Of a stretch of DNA of 64,000 bases, positions 33,819-42,788 are shown piece by piece (the stretch's first letter is position 1; each line of letters starts with the position of its first letter). The translations under genes and the position numbers were made by a program. The notes beneath the pieces are model-generated. The model was given only the letters and a program-made list of their open reading frames with translations, made no database searches and was not told the origin of the DNA. Source of the stretch: Clostridia bacterium (lineage in GTDB: Bacteria; Bacillota; Clostridia; Oscillospirales; CAG-272); assembly GCA_017472255.1 (NCBI GenBank), contig JAFUQU010000037.1, forward strand, positions 186,001-250,000, in the 5' to 3' direction.

Positions 33819-36221
33819 ATGAGACATACCCTGTTAAAGCTGATACTGCTTCTGGCGGCTATGTGCATTGTCGTGACTGCCGCATCCTGTGCGGACAATA
33901 CACCGTCGCTGGTGATTCTGTCCGGGGGACAGACTGCCTACACCATCGTTCGCGGCGATACCAGCGATCCTGAAGGCGCAGTGGTCCTTCGGAAGATTAT
34001 CGAAGAAAAAACCGGCGTGCAGATGAAGCTGACCACCGATTTTGAGAGTGAAAAGAGCGGTATTGTACAGCAGGATGAGGAGATTACCGTCGGCACCACG
34101 AATCGTGGCGAGTCGGCGGCGCTCACCGATTCCCTGCGCCGGGACGATTATGTGATCAAGGTGGAGGATAAGCGTGTCCATATCACAGGCGGTTCCAATG
34201 AGGCTGTCATGGCGGCGGTCGAGCGCTTCGCCGAGGAATTCGTTACCGCCGAGGGTATCAGTGTCAAAGAGAACACGCGGATTGAATATACAGGCGAATA
34301 CGAATATAACAGCTTTGACATTGCCGGAGTACCGCTCACGGATTATGTGATTGTCGCCCCGCCCGGGTCTCAGGACGCCCAGAATCTTGCCGCTGCCATC
34401 GAGCAGGTTATGGGACGCCCGATAGAGGTGAAAGGACTGAATTATAGCGGTGAAAAGAAGGCAATCGTTTATGCATCCAGCGGCTACGGCAATTCGGTAA
34501 AGTACGCCGAAAAGGGCGGCGCTAACGAATACGGCGCGGCTTATGACGACGGCAATATCTACCTCTATCGGACGGGCGAGCTGCTTACCGATATGGGGCT
34601 GACCGATTGGTTCCTGAACGTTTTGAATATCACACCGGAGGGTATGGCAATGCTTGATACCAACACAAACAGTCTTAGCGAAAGCGATGTGAATATCACA
34701 GAGGCGGTGAAATTCGGTTTTGAAATTGCCACCGACGCGATTATGGCGGAAATCGACGCTAAGGCAGACGCGCTGAAGGAGAAGATTCTCTCCACTGAAT
34801 CCACGATCAAGCCGGCTGAGGGAAAGAACGCCTACTATGTCAGCGCCGAGGGCAGCGATTTGGCAGACGGAAAGACACCGGAAACTGCGTGGAAGACCCT
34901 GTCCAAGCTGAACAATACAGCCTTGAAAGAGGGCGATGTGGTCTATTTCCGCCGCGGCGATACCTTCCGCGGCAACCTGAATGCTGCCAAAGGCGTGACC
35001 TACACCGCTTACGGTACGGGCGGCAAGCCGATTCTCTGTGCGTCACTGTTTGACGGCGCAGTGACCGGTACATGGGAAGAAACCGACGTTGAAAACGTCT
35101 ACCGTTACAGCGAGCGCATCGAGCAGGACGTCGGTCTGCTGGTATTCAATCACGGCGAGAGCTACGGCATCAAGATTACGGCAAAATTTGTTGATAATAA
35201 GCCTGTGATCGATACGCCGACGGGGGTCTCCTTCACTGGCTATCAGGATTTACCCGGCGATTTGTTCTTCTACCATGATATGGGCGGCGCGTATACGGAA
35301 ACGAAGGATACCCGGTACGGTTACATCTATATGCGCTCTGATGAGGGCAATCCCGCCGAGCGCTTTGATTCCATTGAGTTCAACCGCCGCGGCAATGTGA
35401 TTTCCATCAAGGGAGATAACATCACCATTGACAACCTCTGTGTCAAGTATGGCGGCAGCCACGGTGTCGGCGCGGGTACGGTCAACGGACTGACCGTTCA
35501 GAACTGCGAATTTGCCTGGATCGGCGGTTCCATGCAGCATTACACGGACGGTTCTCCCACCCGCTTCGGCAACGCGGTGGAAATCTACGGAAACTGTAAG
35601 GATTATACGGTGCAGAACTGCTACATTCACGATGTCTACGACGCGGGCGTGACCCATCAGCGCAAGGGTACGGGTGCGAAGGATCCATTCATTATGGAGG
35701 ATGTGCTGTACGACAGCAACCTGTTCGTCAACTGTATCTATTCCATCGAATATTTCAATGATCAGGCGGACAACGATGACAACATTATGCGCAATATCAC
35801 CATGACCAACAATATCTGCCGGAATGCGGGCGGCTTTGGCTGGCAGCGTCCCAACAAGGTAGCGCGCCACATTCAGGGCGGCTGGCTGAACAACAAGCGC
35901 GAGTATCCGGCGGAGAATTATGTGGTGAAGGATAACATTTTTGACCGCAGCTGCGATGTGCTGCTGTCCATCAGTTCCACCGATGAAAAGGATATGCCGA
36001 TTCTGAGCGGCAACACCTATATCCAGAATTTCGGCGGCGATTTCGGTATGGTCGGCGTACCCTATGATAAATATTATCCCTACGACGGGTCGGTTGCCAA
36101 AACCATCCGCGAAATCGCGGGCGACGCGGACGCGCGCATTATCATGATCGTGGACGAGGTCAAATCAACCTGCGAACCCGACTACCACGTGAACGAAACC
36201 GTGGCGAAGATTGAGAAATAA
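33819..36221 (+). CDS. Right-handed beta-helix lipoprotein, polysaccharide lyase-like
   Basis: An 800-residue exported lipoprotein. The signal peptide ends in the lipobox-like AASC (Cys24). Residues about 35-270 contain two copies of a small alpha/beta unit with GDTSDPEGAVVLRKIIEEKTG and similar, as found before alpha-glucuronidase-type or DUF4838 domains. From about 330 on is a right-handed parallel beta-helix (ISIKGDNITIDNLCVKYGG; YTVQNCYIHDVYDAGVT), the fold of pectate lyases and related polyuronide enzymes. I see no sure catalytic residues. A pectin- or uronide-degrading or binding role at the cell surface is inference. AAGGAG precedes the start. Confidence 0.8.
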   Translation: MRHTLLKLILLLAAMCIVVTAASCADNTPSLVILSGGQTAYTIVRGDTSDPEGAVVLRKIIEEKTGVQMKLTTDFESEKSGIVQQDEEITVGTTNRGESAALTDSLRRDDYVIKVEDKRVHITGGSNEAVMAAVERFAEEFVTAEGISVKENTRIEYTGEYEYNSFDIAGVPLTDYVIVAPPGSQDAQNLAAAIEQVMGRPIEVKGLNYSGEKKAIVYASSGYGNSVKYAEKGGANEYGAAYDDGNIYLYRTGELLTDMGLTDWFLNVLNITPEGMAMLDTNTNSLSESDVNITEAVKFGFEIATDAIMAEIDAKADALKEKILSTESTIKPAEGKNAYYVSAEGSDLADGKTPETAWKTLSKLNNTALKEGDVVYFRRGDTFRGNLNAAKGVTYTAYGTGGKPILCASLFDGAVTGTWEETDVENVYRYSERIEQDVGLLVFNHGESYGIKITAKFVDNKPVIDTPTGVSFTGYQDLPGDLFFYHDMGGAYTETKDTRYGYIYMRSDEGNPAERFDSIEFNRRGNVISIKGDNITIDNLCVKYGGSHGVGAGTVNGLTVQNCEFAWIGGSMQHYTDGSPTRFGNAVEIYGNCKDYTVQNCYIHDVYDAGVTHQRKGTGAKDPFIMEDVLYDSNLFVNCIYSIEYFNDQADNDDNIMRNITMTNNICRNAGGFGWQRPNKVARHIQGGWLNNKREYPAENYVVKDNIFDRSCDVLLSISSTDEKDMPILSGNTYIQNFGGDFGMVGVPYDKYYPYDGSVAKTIREIAGDADARIIMIVDEVKSTCEPDYHVNETVAKIEK

Positions 36222-36228
36222 CAATACG

Positions 36229-36261
36229 AAACAGGCTCCACCGTTTAAGTGGAGCCTGTTT
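36229..36261. terminator. Bidirectional terminator
   Basis: A perfect 13-bp stem AAACAGGCTCCAC/GTGGAGCCTGTTT with a 7-nt loop between convergent stops. Confidence 0.8.
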
Positions 36262-36264
36262 GCA

Positions 36265-37437
36265 TCAGTCGGATATCTCGGACATTTTCTTTGCGCGGGC
36301 GTAGGCAGCCGTGTAGCGGGGGTCATCCCGCACACGGTCAAACCATGGCCATGTGGCCATGCCCCGCTCGATGTCGCTGGGAAGCTGCCAGAACAGCCAC
36401 AGGTAGGGGCACCAGGTCTTTCTTCCGTCTTCCATGTAAATGCTTACATTGTACTTCTCATCGCATTTGGTGACGGTCGCGCCGCCGAAGGCTGCGCCAT
36501 CGCCCACATCCATCCGTTTTCCTGCGGGAATCGCAAGCCAGCGCTCATACAGCCCAAACGCCCGCTCAAGCTGCGCAAAGCCCTCATCGATGCTTCCGCA
36601 TCCGATCATAGCCGCCGCCGAACGCAGGCAGGCTTCCGCATAACAGCCGCACCATGCTTCGGGAACGGTACCGCCGCCGAAGCCTTCGATCAGCCGCATT
36701 TTGTGCGTCTCCCATCCGGCAGTGCGGGCCGGTTCGTCGAAGACATAGCCGTTCCCTTTGTCGTAATACTGCATATTGTTTCGCCCAAGGTACTGCATGA
36801 AGATCAGCAGATCGGTGCTGTTTCGCTGGCTGCGGTATTCATCATAACGTCCGTTCAGCAGATAGCGTTCTTCGCGCAGCTCGCCGATGGCGATGGCTTC
36901 CGCCCAGTCAAGCTCGCTTCTGCCGATTCTGTCCTCCAGCTCCTCATCCTTGCAGACATAGCACATACGGTGGATGGAATTCTTCCGGTATTGCTCGTCT
37001 GTGCATCCGTCCATGATCTTCCCGTGAATTTCGTGCAGCAGGGGGAGATCGTCGGCGCTTTGATTCATGGTGTTGATAATCGCTTCGCCGAGGACGTTCA
37101 TGATATCGTAATTCTGCGGATATTTCTGATAATACTGCTTTGCCAGCTCCAGACGCCTGGAACAGCCATCTTTGGAGGACGGGGTTTTGTAATATCGGTT
37201 CAGGAAGGCTTTTACATCTTCCTCCCGCGTCACTTCGTCGTTCCCGATCAGCTCATCCACGGTGATGCTGAAATAGTTGGCAATCCTCGGCAGCAGCGTG
37301 ATATCAGGGTACCCGCCCCGCTCCCAGTTTGAAACTGCTTGGGATGATACGCCAAGCTCCGCCGCCAGTTCTTCCTGCGTGAGTTTTTTCTTCCGTCGTT
37401 CCCGAAGAATGACCTCGGGGATTTTTAATTCAGTCAT
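36265..37437 (-). CDS. XRE-type regulator with long helical C-terminus
   Basis: A 390-residue protein. The start at 37437 has AAGGAGAG upstream; the open frame continues 26 codons further without a site. Residues 12-65 are a helix-turn-helix of the XRE/Cro type (KKLTQEELAAELGVSSQAVSNWERG). The remaining 320 residues are helical and carry pairs of Cys and Trp, resembling TPR-like sensor domains of many Clostridia regulators. The target is unknown; it is a single gene between two terminators, convergent with the beta-helix gene and in line with the dehydratase gene. Confidence 0.78.
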   Translation of the reverse strand: MTELKIPEVILRERRKKKLTQEELAAELGVSSQAVSNWERGGYPDITLLPRIANYFSITVDELIGNDEVTREEDVKAFLNRYYKTPSSKDGCSRRLELAKQYYQKYPQNYDIMNVLGEAIINTMNQSADDLPLLHEIHGKIMDGCTDEQYRKNSIHRMCYVCKDEELEDRIGRSELDWAEAIAIGELREERYLLNGRYDEYRSQRNSTDLLIFMQYLGRNNMQYYDKGNGYVFDEPARTAGWETHKMRLIEGFGGGTVPEAWCGCYAEACLRSAAAMIGCGSIDEGFAQLERAFGLYERWLAIPAGKRMDVGDGAAFGGATVTKCDEKYNVSIYMEDGRKTWCPYLWLFWQLPSDIERGMATWPWFDRVRDDPRYTAAYARAKKMSEISD

Positions 37438-37578
37438 ACTGAATCTCTCCTTGTTCTGTATTGGGAACTGCGCATTTCCTGATTCTATTATACATGAGCG
37501 GGGGAGATTTGTCAATCGCGGCGTTCTGGAGCAAACTCAAGCGGGATTGGGATTTTTCCGGCGGCGCTTGAAATGAAT

Positions 37579-37604
37579 GAGACTGCCGCATAAGCGGCAG
37601 TCTC
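37579..37604. terminator. Terminator of the enolase-superfamily gene
   Basis: An 11-bp stem GAGACTGCCGC/GCGGCAGTCTC with a 4-nt loop, 19 bp after the dehydratase stop on the minus strand. Confidence 0.7.
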
Positions 37605-37622
37605 GTATGTAAAAAATATCGA

Positions 37623-38996
37623 TCACGACCAGGTGCGGTCATTTGCCCATTCAAGGTTCCATTGGTCGGTGGGTTCCCACTGACCGGGATACTTCTTGTG
37701 GATGTGCTGGGCGATCAGTTCCTCGTTCAGCTCGTCGATGCCGAGACCGGGCTTGTTGGGGACAGCCGCAAAGCCGTCCTTGATCACCGGGTTCTCGATG
37801 CCCAGCGCAAGATCGTTCCACCATGCCACATCGGAGGAATGATATTCCACCGCCAGCACATTCTGAACAGCCGCAGCCGCGTGGAGCGCCGCCATGAAGC
37901 CTACAGGGCTTTCCGCCATATGAATGGCCATGGCTACGCCGTACTGGTCGCACAGATCGCCCAGCTTCTTCATTTCCAGAATGCCGCCCACTGTCAGCGT
38001 GTCGGGGTGAATGACCGATACGCCTCCTGCCTTCATCAGCGGCTCGAAGTTTTCATGCAGGTAGATGTCTTCGCCGGTGCAGATCGGTACCGTGGTAGCG
38101 CGGGCAATTTTCGCGTAGTGCTCGGTGTACTGCCAGGGCGCCACATCCTCCATCCATGAGATGTTATACTTCTCGATGCGGCGGGCGAAGCGGATGCAGT
38201 CCTCGATGCAGACATGACCGAAGTGATCAATGGCAAGCGGTACTTCATAGCCGATGATGTCGCGGACTACCTTCACGTAATTCTCCAGATAATCCAGACC
38301 CTTTTCGGTGATATGAATGCCGGTGGCATGGTGAGGGATGGTGAACGTCTCGTAGTTTTTGCCCATCATCATATCGTAGTCGATGGAACCCTTCTGATGC
38401 GCCAGCGCTTTCGCCGAATACTTCTTGATGTCCTCCAGGAAACCAAGAGGCGCGTTCAGACAGCCCGGCTCGTCCAGCATCAGCTCAATGCCCAGATCCA
38501 TCTTGAGGAAGGTGTAGCCCGCCTCCATGCGTTTCTTGAGGGCGCGTCCCATATCCGCGCCGGTATGCTTGCCGTCCACGTCGGTGTCGCAGTAAACGCG
38601 CACCTTGTCGCGAAACTTACCGCCCAGCATCTGCCAGACCGGAACCCCCCACGCCTTGCCTGCAATGTCCCACAGCGCCACTTCAATGCCCGAGACGCCT
38701 CCGCCCTGACGGGAGTGACCGCCGAACTGCTTGATGCGGCGGAAGAGCTTATCCACATTGCAGGGATTCTCGTTCAGAATGCGGCTCTTAAGCATCAGCG
38801 CGTAGGTAGCGCTGGAGGCGTCACGCACCTCGCCGTAGCCCACGATGCCCTGATTGGTGTAGATTTTAATCAGCGGGCAGTGCTTTGGTGCGCCGTCGAT
38901 GTTGCAGACGCGCAGGTCGGTGATTTTCAGCTCAGAGGGTGAGGAACAGGTGTTGATATTGCTCTCGATCTGTTCCCGGATGTTGTTAGCTTCCAT
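37623..38996 (-). CDS. Enolase-superfamily sugar-acid dehydratase
   Basis: A 457-residue mandelate-racemase/muconate-lactonising-type enzyme. The three metal ligands are Asp in LAIDHFGHV, Glu in SWMEDVAPW and Glu in CTGEDIY; the C-terminal base is likely the His of IHMAESPVG, and an N-terminal capping domain is present. This fold commonly dehydrates sugar acids (gluconate, mannonate, galactonate), a job that fits uronic-acid use from pectins, but the substrate is inference. AAAGGAG precedes the start. It is divergent from the AraC gene at 39158, the likely regulator, and followed by a terminator, so it is a single-gene unit. Confidence 0.85.
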   Translation of the reverse strand: MEANNIREQIESNINTCSSPSELKITDLRVCNIDGAPKHCPLIKIYTNQGIVGYGEVRDASSATYALMLKSRILNENPCNVDKLFRRIKQFGGHSRQGGGVSGIEVALWDIAGKAWGVPVWQMLGGKFRDKVRVYCDTDVDGKHTGADMGRALKKRMEAGYTFLKMDLGIELMLDEPGCLNAPLGFLEDIKKYSAKALAHQKGSIDYDMMMGKNYETFTIPHHATGIHITEKGLDYLENYVKVVRDIIGYEVPLAIDHFGHVCIEDCIRFARRIEKYNISWMEDVAPWQYTEHYAKIARATTVPICTGEDIYLHENFEPLMKAGGVSVIHPDTLTVGGILEMKKLGDLCDQYGVAMAIHMAESPVGFMAALHAAAAVQNVLAVEYHSSDVAWWNDLALGIENPVIKDGFAAVPNKPGLGIDELNEELIAQHIHKKYPGQWEPTDQWNLEWANDRTWS

Positions 38997-39027
38997 ATGA
39001 AATCTCCTTTATTTGATTCATGGTAAT

Positions 39028-39055
39028 TGACAAAACGAAGTTTTGTGGTATAATG
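39028..39055 (+). promoter_or_regulatory. Promoter of the AraC gene with operator-like repeat
   Basis: TTGACA and TATAAT with a 16-bp spacer, and a TGG extended element before the -10. The inverted repeat ACAAAAC-GAA-GTTTTGT (39031-39047) lies between the hexamers. Confidence 0.65.
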
Positions 39056-39104
39056 GTATTAATGGATTCAGTAATACTATTATACACCATGTCAAACGAA
39101 ATTT
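39034..39104. repeat. Two 11-bp direct repeats 60 bp apart
   Basis: AAACGAAGTTT (39034-39044) and AAACGAAATTT (39094-39104) differ by one base and sit 60 bp apart, one in the AraC promoter and one downstream of it. They look like paired AraC half-sites for looping or tandem binding. Confidence 0.5.
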
Positions 39105-39157
39105 CATCAAATATATTTTGAATTTTGCAACATATATTTCGATTTTGGAGATTATTT

Positions 39158-40024
39158 ATGACTGTGAATCAATATGAAATCCATGCCGAGCGCGAAACCA
39201 GCGCACTTCTGCGCCTGTTTCATTCGCAGGTTGGACCTTGCCGGCGACCGCTGTTTGAGCATCATCATACGATGGTGGAGATCGCTTTGGTCAAGAAGGG
39301 CAGCGGAATCTATACTGTGGGCGAACGCCGCTATGATATCGCTCCGGGGGATATTTTTCTGTTCTCGGGCGACGAGCAGCACTGTATCACCGACATCCAC
39401 GGCGATATGCTGCTGATGAACGTACACTTCGAGCCGCGCTTTGTCTGGGCCAGCGGGAACAATATGTTCGACGCGAAATACATGAAGGTCTTTCTCGACC
39501 GTAGCGACAGCTTTGAAAATCGGCTCGACCGGCAGAATCCGGCTACTAGCGAGATTACCGAGCAAATGCTGGCCATGGAGCGGGAGTTTATCCAGCACGC
39601 CAACGAATATGATCTGATGGTGAAGATTCATCTGCTGACCATTCTGGTGCTGCTCAGCCGAAGCTACGGCTATGTCAACCCGGACAGCGAACTGGATACT
39701 CTGCGCAGCCCGAATCTGGCGGTGCTGGACAGCGTGATGGATTACGTCAACGCTAATCTGACGAGAACGCTTTCTCTGGATGATCTGGCTGCTCGCGCCA
39801 ATATGAGCCGCTCTTATTTTTCCACTGTGTTCCGGCGGCTGAACGGTATGTCACCATGGGACTACATCACGGCCAAGCGGATTGAGCTTTCGGTGCAGCT
39901 GCTGGAGCAGACCGATGGAACGATTATCGAAATTGCCGGACAGTGCGGCTTCAACAGTACGGCGAATTTCAATCGGGCATTCCGCAAGATCACCGGGCGG
40001 ACGCCGTCCAGCTACAGAAAATAG
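39158..40024 (+). CDS. AraC-family regulator of the sugar-acid gene
   Basis: A 288-residue AraC protein: N-terminal cupin-like arm (HHTMVEIALVKKGSGIYTVG...APGDIFLFSG) and two C-terminal helix-turn-helix units (LDDLAARANMSRSYFSTVFRR; EIAGQCGFNSTANFNRAFR). GGAG precedes the 39158 start; the frame is open 11 codons further. It is divergent from the enolase-superfamily gene, and the promoter region carries paired repeats, so local control is likely. Confidence 0.88.
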   Translation: MTVNQYEIHAERETSALLRLFHSQVGPCRRPLFEHHHTMVEIALVKKGSGIYTVGERRYDIAPGDIFLFSGDEQHCITDIHGDMLLMNVHFEPRFVWASGNNMFDAKYMKVFLDRSDSFENRLDRQNPATSEITEQMLAMEREFIQHANEYDLMVKIHLLTILVLLSRSYGYVNPDSELDTLRSPNLAVLDSVMDYVNANLTRTLSLDDLAARANMSRSYFSTVFRRLNGMSPWDYITAKRIELSVQLLEQTDGTIIEIAGQCGFNSTANFNRAFRKITGRTPSSYRK

Positions 40025-40027
40025 CAT

Positions 40028-40063
40028 AAAAAGATGGAACGTATGCGCACGTTCCATCTTTTT
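40028..40063. terminator. Bidirectional terminator
   Basis: A perfect stem, AAAAAGATGGAACGT and its complement, with a 6-nt loop and T-runs on both strands, between the AraC gene and the TPM gene. Confidence 0.82.
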
Positions 40064-40069
40064 TGATAA

Positions 40070-41020
40070 TTATCTGCGTCCGGCGCCGCCGCCTCGGGAG
40101 GAGCCGCCTCCGCCGCTGCGCGGGCCACGGGAACCGCCGCCGTATGAGCCTCCGCCGAACCCTCCACCTGGGCGGGAACTTCCAAATCCTCCGCCGGGAC
40201 GAGAACCTCCGCCGAATCCTCCGCCCGGATGATGCCCGCCCATATGCCACTGTGTATTGCGGCGATGGTTATTCAGCTGATTTCCAAGAAACAGTCCCAG
40301 CAGGAATCCGCCGCAGCCGGAATTTTCTCCGCCATTGTCTCCCGCATAGCTGCGTCGTCTGCCTAAAATCTTCGGAAGCAGCCAGAGCGCGAGGAAAATG
40401 ACAAGCAGCACGGTAAAGCCGGAGCTGGAGCTGCGGCTGCCGGAAGGAGCATGGCTTCCCGCCTGATAGGTTTCTTCGTATCGGGACGTAGTTACTGCGG
40501 CAGATTCGTAGTCGTAGATTGCAGCAACCTGATCCCACAGCGCGTCGAACACCTTGCGAACGCCGCTGTCGTAGTCCTGCTTTGCGAAGTCCGGCTCCAG
40601 ATATTCAGCCAGCAGATTGCCGATGGTGCCGCTGGTCAGCGTTTTTTCCAGTCCTTTGCCTTGCATACACCAGTAATCGTCATCGCCCAGCGACAGGAGC
40701 AGCAGGATGCCGTTGTTTGCGGTTTTTGAGCCGATACCCCACTCGTTGAACAGATTGTAGGCGTATTGCTCCAGATCGCCGTTCTGCACGAAATCGGTGG
40801 TGACTACCACAATCTGCGCGCCGGTGGCGTCACAAAGCGTGTCGTTTCTTTCGATAATATAGGTTTCGGTGTCCGCCGACAGGCAGTCCGCCCAGTCGGC
40901 CACATAAAATTCGCTCTCCGGCTCCGGAATGTCAGCGGCGCTCACCGGCAGGCACAGAGGCAAAATCACCGCGCACAGTACCAGGATGGCAGCCGACGCG
41001 GTCAATTTTGTGAGTTTCAT
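40070..41020 (-). CDS. TPM-domain membrane protein with Gly-rich tail
   Basis: A 316-residue protein, last gene of the envelope operon. It has a signal peptide (1-28), a TPM_phosphatase-type domain (about 38-170, with IVVVTTDF and GSKTANNGILLLLSL), a membrane helix near 210-225 (LLVIFLALWLLPKIL), a small hydrophobic patch and then a low-complexity Gly/Ser/Arg tail. Family members are YgcG/TPM proteins; the Arabidopsis member acts in photosystem II repair and is an acid phosphatase in vitro. The bacterial role is unknown. The Gly-rich tail may bind nucleic acid, lipids or a partner (inference). GGAGAA lies 12 bases upstream. Confidence 0.85.
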   Translation of the reverse strand: MKLTKLTASAAILVLCAVILPLCLPVSAADIPEPESEFYVADWADCLSADTETYIIERNDTLCDATGAQIVVVTTDFVQNGDLEQYAYNLFNEWGIGSKTANNGILLLLSLGDDDYWCMQGKGLEKTLTSGTIGNLLAEYLEPDFAKQDYDSGVRKVFDALWDQVAAIYDYESAAVTTSRYEETYQAGSHAPSGSRSSSSGFTVLLVIFLALWLLPKILGRRRSYAGDNGGENSGCGGFLLGLFLGNQLNNHRRNTQWHMGGHHPGGGFGGGSRPGGGFGSSRPGGGFGGGSYGGGSRGPRSGGGGSSRGGGAGRR

Positions 41021-41044
41021 TGAATCAAGTATTCTCCTGTAGAA

Positions 41045-41593
41045 TCAGCCGTACAGCTGAATCGGGTCGATGTGTACAATCCGCACGATCAGATTGGCGG
41101 GGAAGCCGTCAAGAATGGCGTTGAACTCCCGGGCGCGGTCGTTGTACTCATTATGCGAAATGCGCTGCATGGCCGACGAGATGTCGTCATACAGGCTGGC
41201 GCGGTAGTTTTTGTCGGTGGAGGTCATTTTGGACGGGTCAAGGCTGTCGTACAGTACCTGCACCGCGTCAGAAAGCTCTGTGGCCGCCGCATATTTGCCG
41301 GGGATATCTTTAGCGGCGGTCAGGGCGTTGCGGGCTTCGGTAAGCCGCACCACCGCAGGATCATCCGCGCTGATATAACGTAGTGCCACCGTTTTCAGAT
41401 TGCTGGCCGTACCGCCGACGTATTCCAGATCGGCCTGAATGGAGAAGCCGTCGCCTTCCTCGCCGTTATAGAAGCAGTCCTCCACATCCTGACGCAGCGC
41501 CAGCAGGGAACGTCTGCATCCGAGCAGACAGGACAGCACAATTACAACTACCATAATCAGCAGTGCCACCGGCTGTTTTTGCAGAATTTTCAC
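41045..41593 (-). CDS. LemA-like membrane protein
   Basis: A GTG start at 41593 with GGGAGG upstream is chosen over an in-frame ATG at 41611 that has no site. The 182-residue protein has one N-terminal membrane helix (about 9-25) followed by a helical domain; the segment ISHNEYNDRAREFNAILDGFPANLI near the C-terminus is a LemA-family mark (EYN...FN...FP.N). LemA proteins pair with TPM proteins in many bacteria, and here the TPM gene follows it. Function unknown. Confidence 0.72.
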   Translation of the reverse strand: MKILQKQPVALLIMVVVIVLSCLLGCRRSLLALRQDVEDCFYNGEEGDGFSIQADLEYVGGTASNLKTVALRYISADDPAVVRLTEARNALTAAKDIPGKYAAATELSDAVQVLYDSLDPSKMTSTDKNYRASLYDDISSAMQRISHNEYNDRAREFNAILDGFPANLIVRIVHIDPIQLYG

Positions 41594-41633
41594 AGGAATC
41601 CTCCCAATCAACAGATTCGGAAGGGCTGTGCCA

Positions 41634-42770
41634 TCAGCCCTTCATTTCAAGCAGCTTGTTTTTCAGCTGGTTTTCGATGCGTGCCAGCTCAACCTCGGCC
41701 TCGCGGCGCTTCTGGCGACCGTCGTTCTGAATCTGCACCACTTCGTCCAGGGTGGAGATCAGCGTTTCGTTGGTCTGCTTCAGCGTTTCGATGTCCACGA
41801 TGCCGCGCTCGGAAGCCTTTGCAGTTTCGATGGTGGAGAGCTTCAGCGCTTCGGCGTTGCGTTTCAGCAGCTGATTGGTCAGGTTGGTGACTTCCTGCTG
41901 TGCCTTCAGCGCTTCCTGGGAGTGCGCCAGACCCAGCGCGATGACCATCTGACCCTTCCACAGCGGAATGGTGTTGACGATGGTGGTCTGGATTTTCTCG
42001 CACATCACCGTATCGTTGTTCTGAATCAGGCGGATCTGGGGAGCCATCTGAATGGAGATTGCGCGGGTCAGCTCCAGATCATGAATCTTCTTCTCAAAGC
42101 GGTTGCACATATTGGCCATATCGTTGGCGGCCTGTGTGTCCTCGGGAAGCCCGGACTTCTGCGCTTTTTCGATGAGAGCGGGCAGCTCGTTTGCGCGAAC
42201 CTCATCCAGCTTCTGCTTGCCGGCCAGAATGTACATGGACAGCTCCTTGAAGTTGGCAAGGTTCACATTGTAAAGCTGATCGAGGACGGCCACATCCTTC
42301 ATCAGCTTTGTTTGGTGCATTTCCAGTGCGGTGGCAATTTTTTCAACGTTTACGTCCACCTTGTCGTACTTTGCCTTCATCTGCTCAATTTTGTTGCCCT
42401 GCTTTTTGAAGAAGCCGAGGAAGCCCTTGGTCTCCTCCTCGTCGAATTCGCGAAGCTCGCCCACCAGATCGGTGATCATGTCGCCTACCTCGCCCAGATC
42501 CTTGGTCTTGACGTTGTTCAGGGCGCTGTCCGAGAAGCTGGCGATTTTCTGCTGAGAGCCGGCGCCGTACTGGAGCACGATGTTCGGGTCGGTGATATCG
42601 ATTTTGGCGGCGAAGTCTGCCACCATCTTCTGCTCGGCGGGAGAGAGCACCACAGCCATATCCGGCTCGGTTTCCTCAGGCGCCTGAACCTTGGTCTCGG
42701 TGACGGTGTTTTCGGTTGTCTTATTCTCAAAGGGAGTGAGCGTCAGCTCGGGCATGATGTTGTTGTCCAT
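41634..42770 (-). CDS. telA: TelA-type toxic anion resistance protein
   Basis: A 378-residue, mainly coiled-coil protein of the TelA/YceH family. The N-terminal 30 residues are low complexity; the family core starts LSPAEQKMVADFAAKIDITDPNIVLQYGAGSQQKIASFSDSAL and continues helical to the end. It is named for tellurite resistance but its molecular role is unknown; in Firmicutes it goes with XpaC, as here. AAGGAG precedes the start. It is the second gene of the xpaC-telA-lemA-TPM set. Confidence 0.88.
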   Translation of the reverse strand: MDNNIMPELTLTPFENKTTENTVTETKVQAPEETEPDMAVVLSPAEQKMVADFAAKIDITDPNIVLQYGAGSQQKIASFSDSALNNVKTKDLGEVGDMITDLVGELREFDEEETKGFLGFFKKQGNKIEQMKAKYDKVDVNVEKIATALEMHQTKLMKDVAVLDQLYNVNLANFKELSMYILAGKQKLDEVRANELPALIEKAQKSGLPEDTQAANDMANMCNRFEKKIHDLELTRAISIQMAPQIRLIQNNDTVMCEKIQTTIVNTIPLWKGQMVIALGLAHSQEALKAQQEVTNLTNQLLKRNAEALKLSTIETAKASERGIVDIETLKQTNETLISTLDEVVQIQNDGRQKRREAEVELARIENQLKNKLLEMKG

Positions 42771-42788
42771 GTTCGTTCTCCTTGTTTT

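Noticed and set aside
40083..40260. Repetitive GC-rich tract that could look like a tandem repeat or CRISPR-like array
   Set aside because: It is the Gly/Ser/Arg-rich tail of the TPM protein; the periodicity comes from the coding of Gly-rich units, with no spacers.
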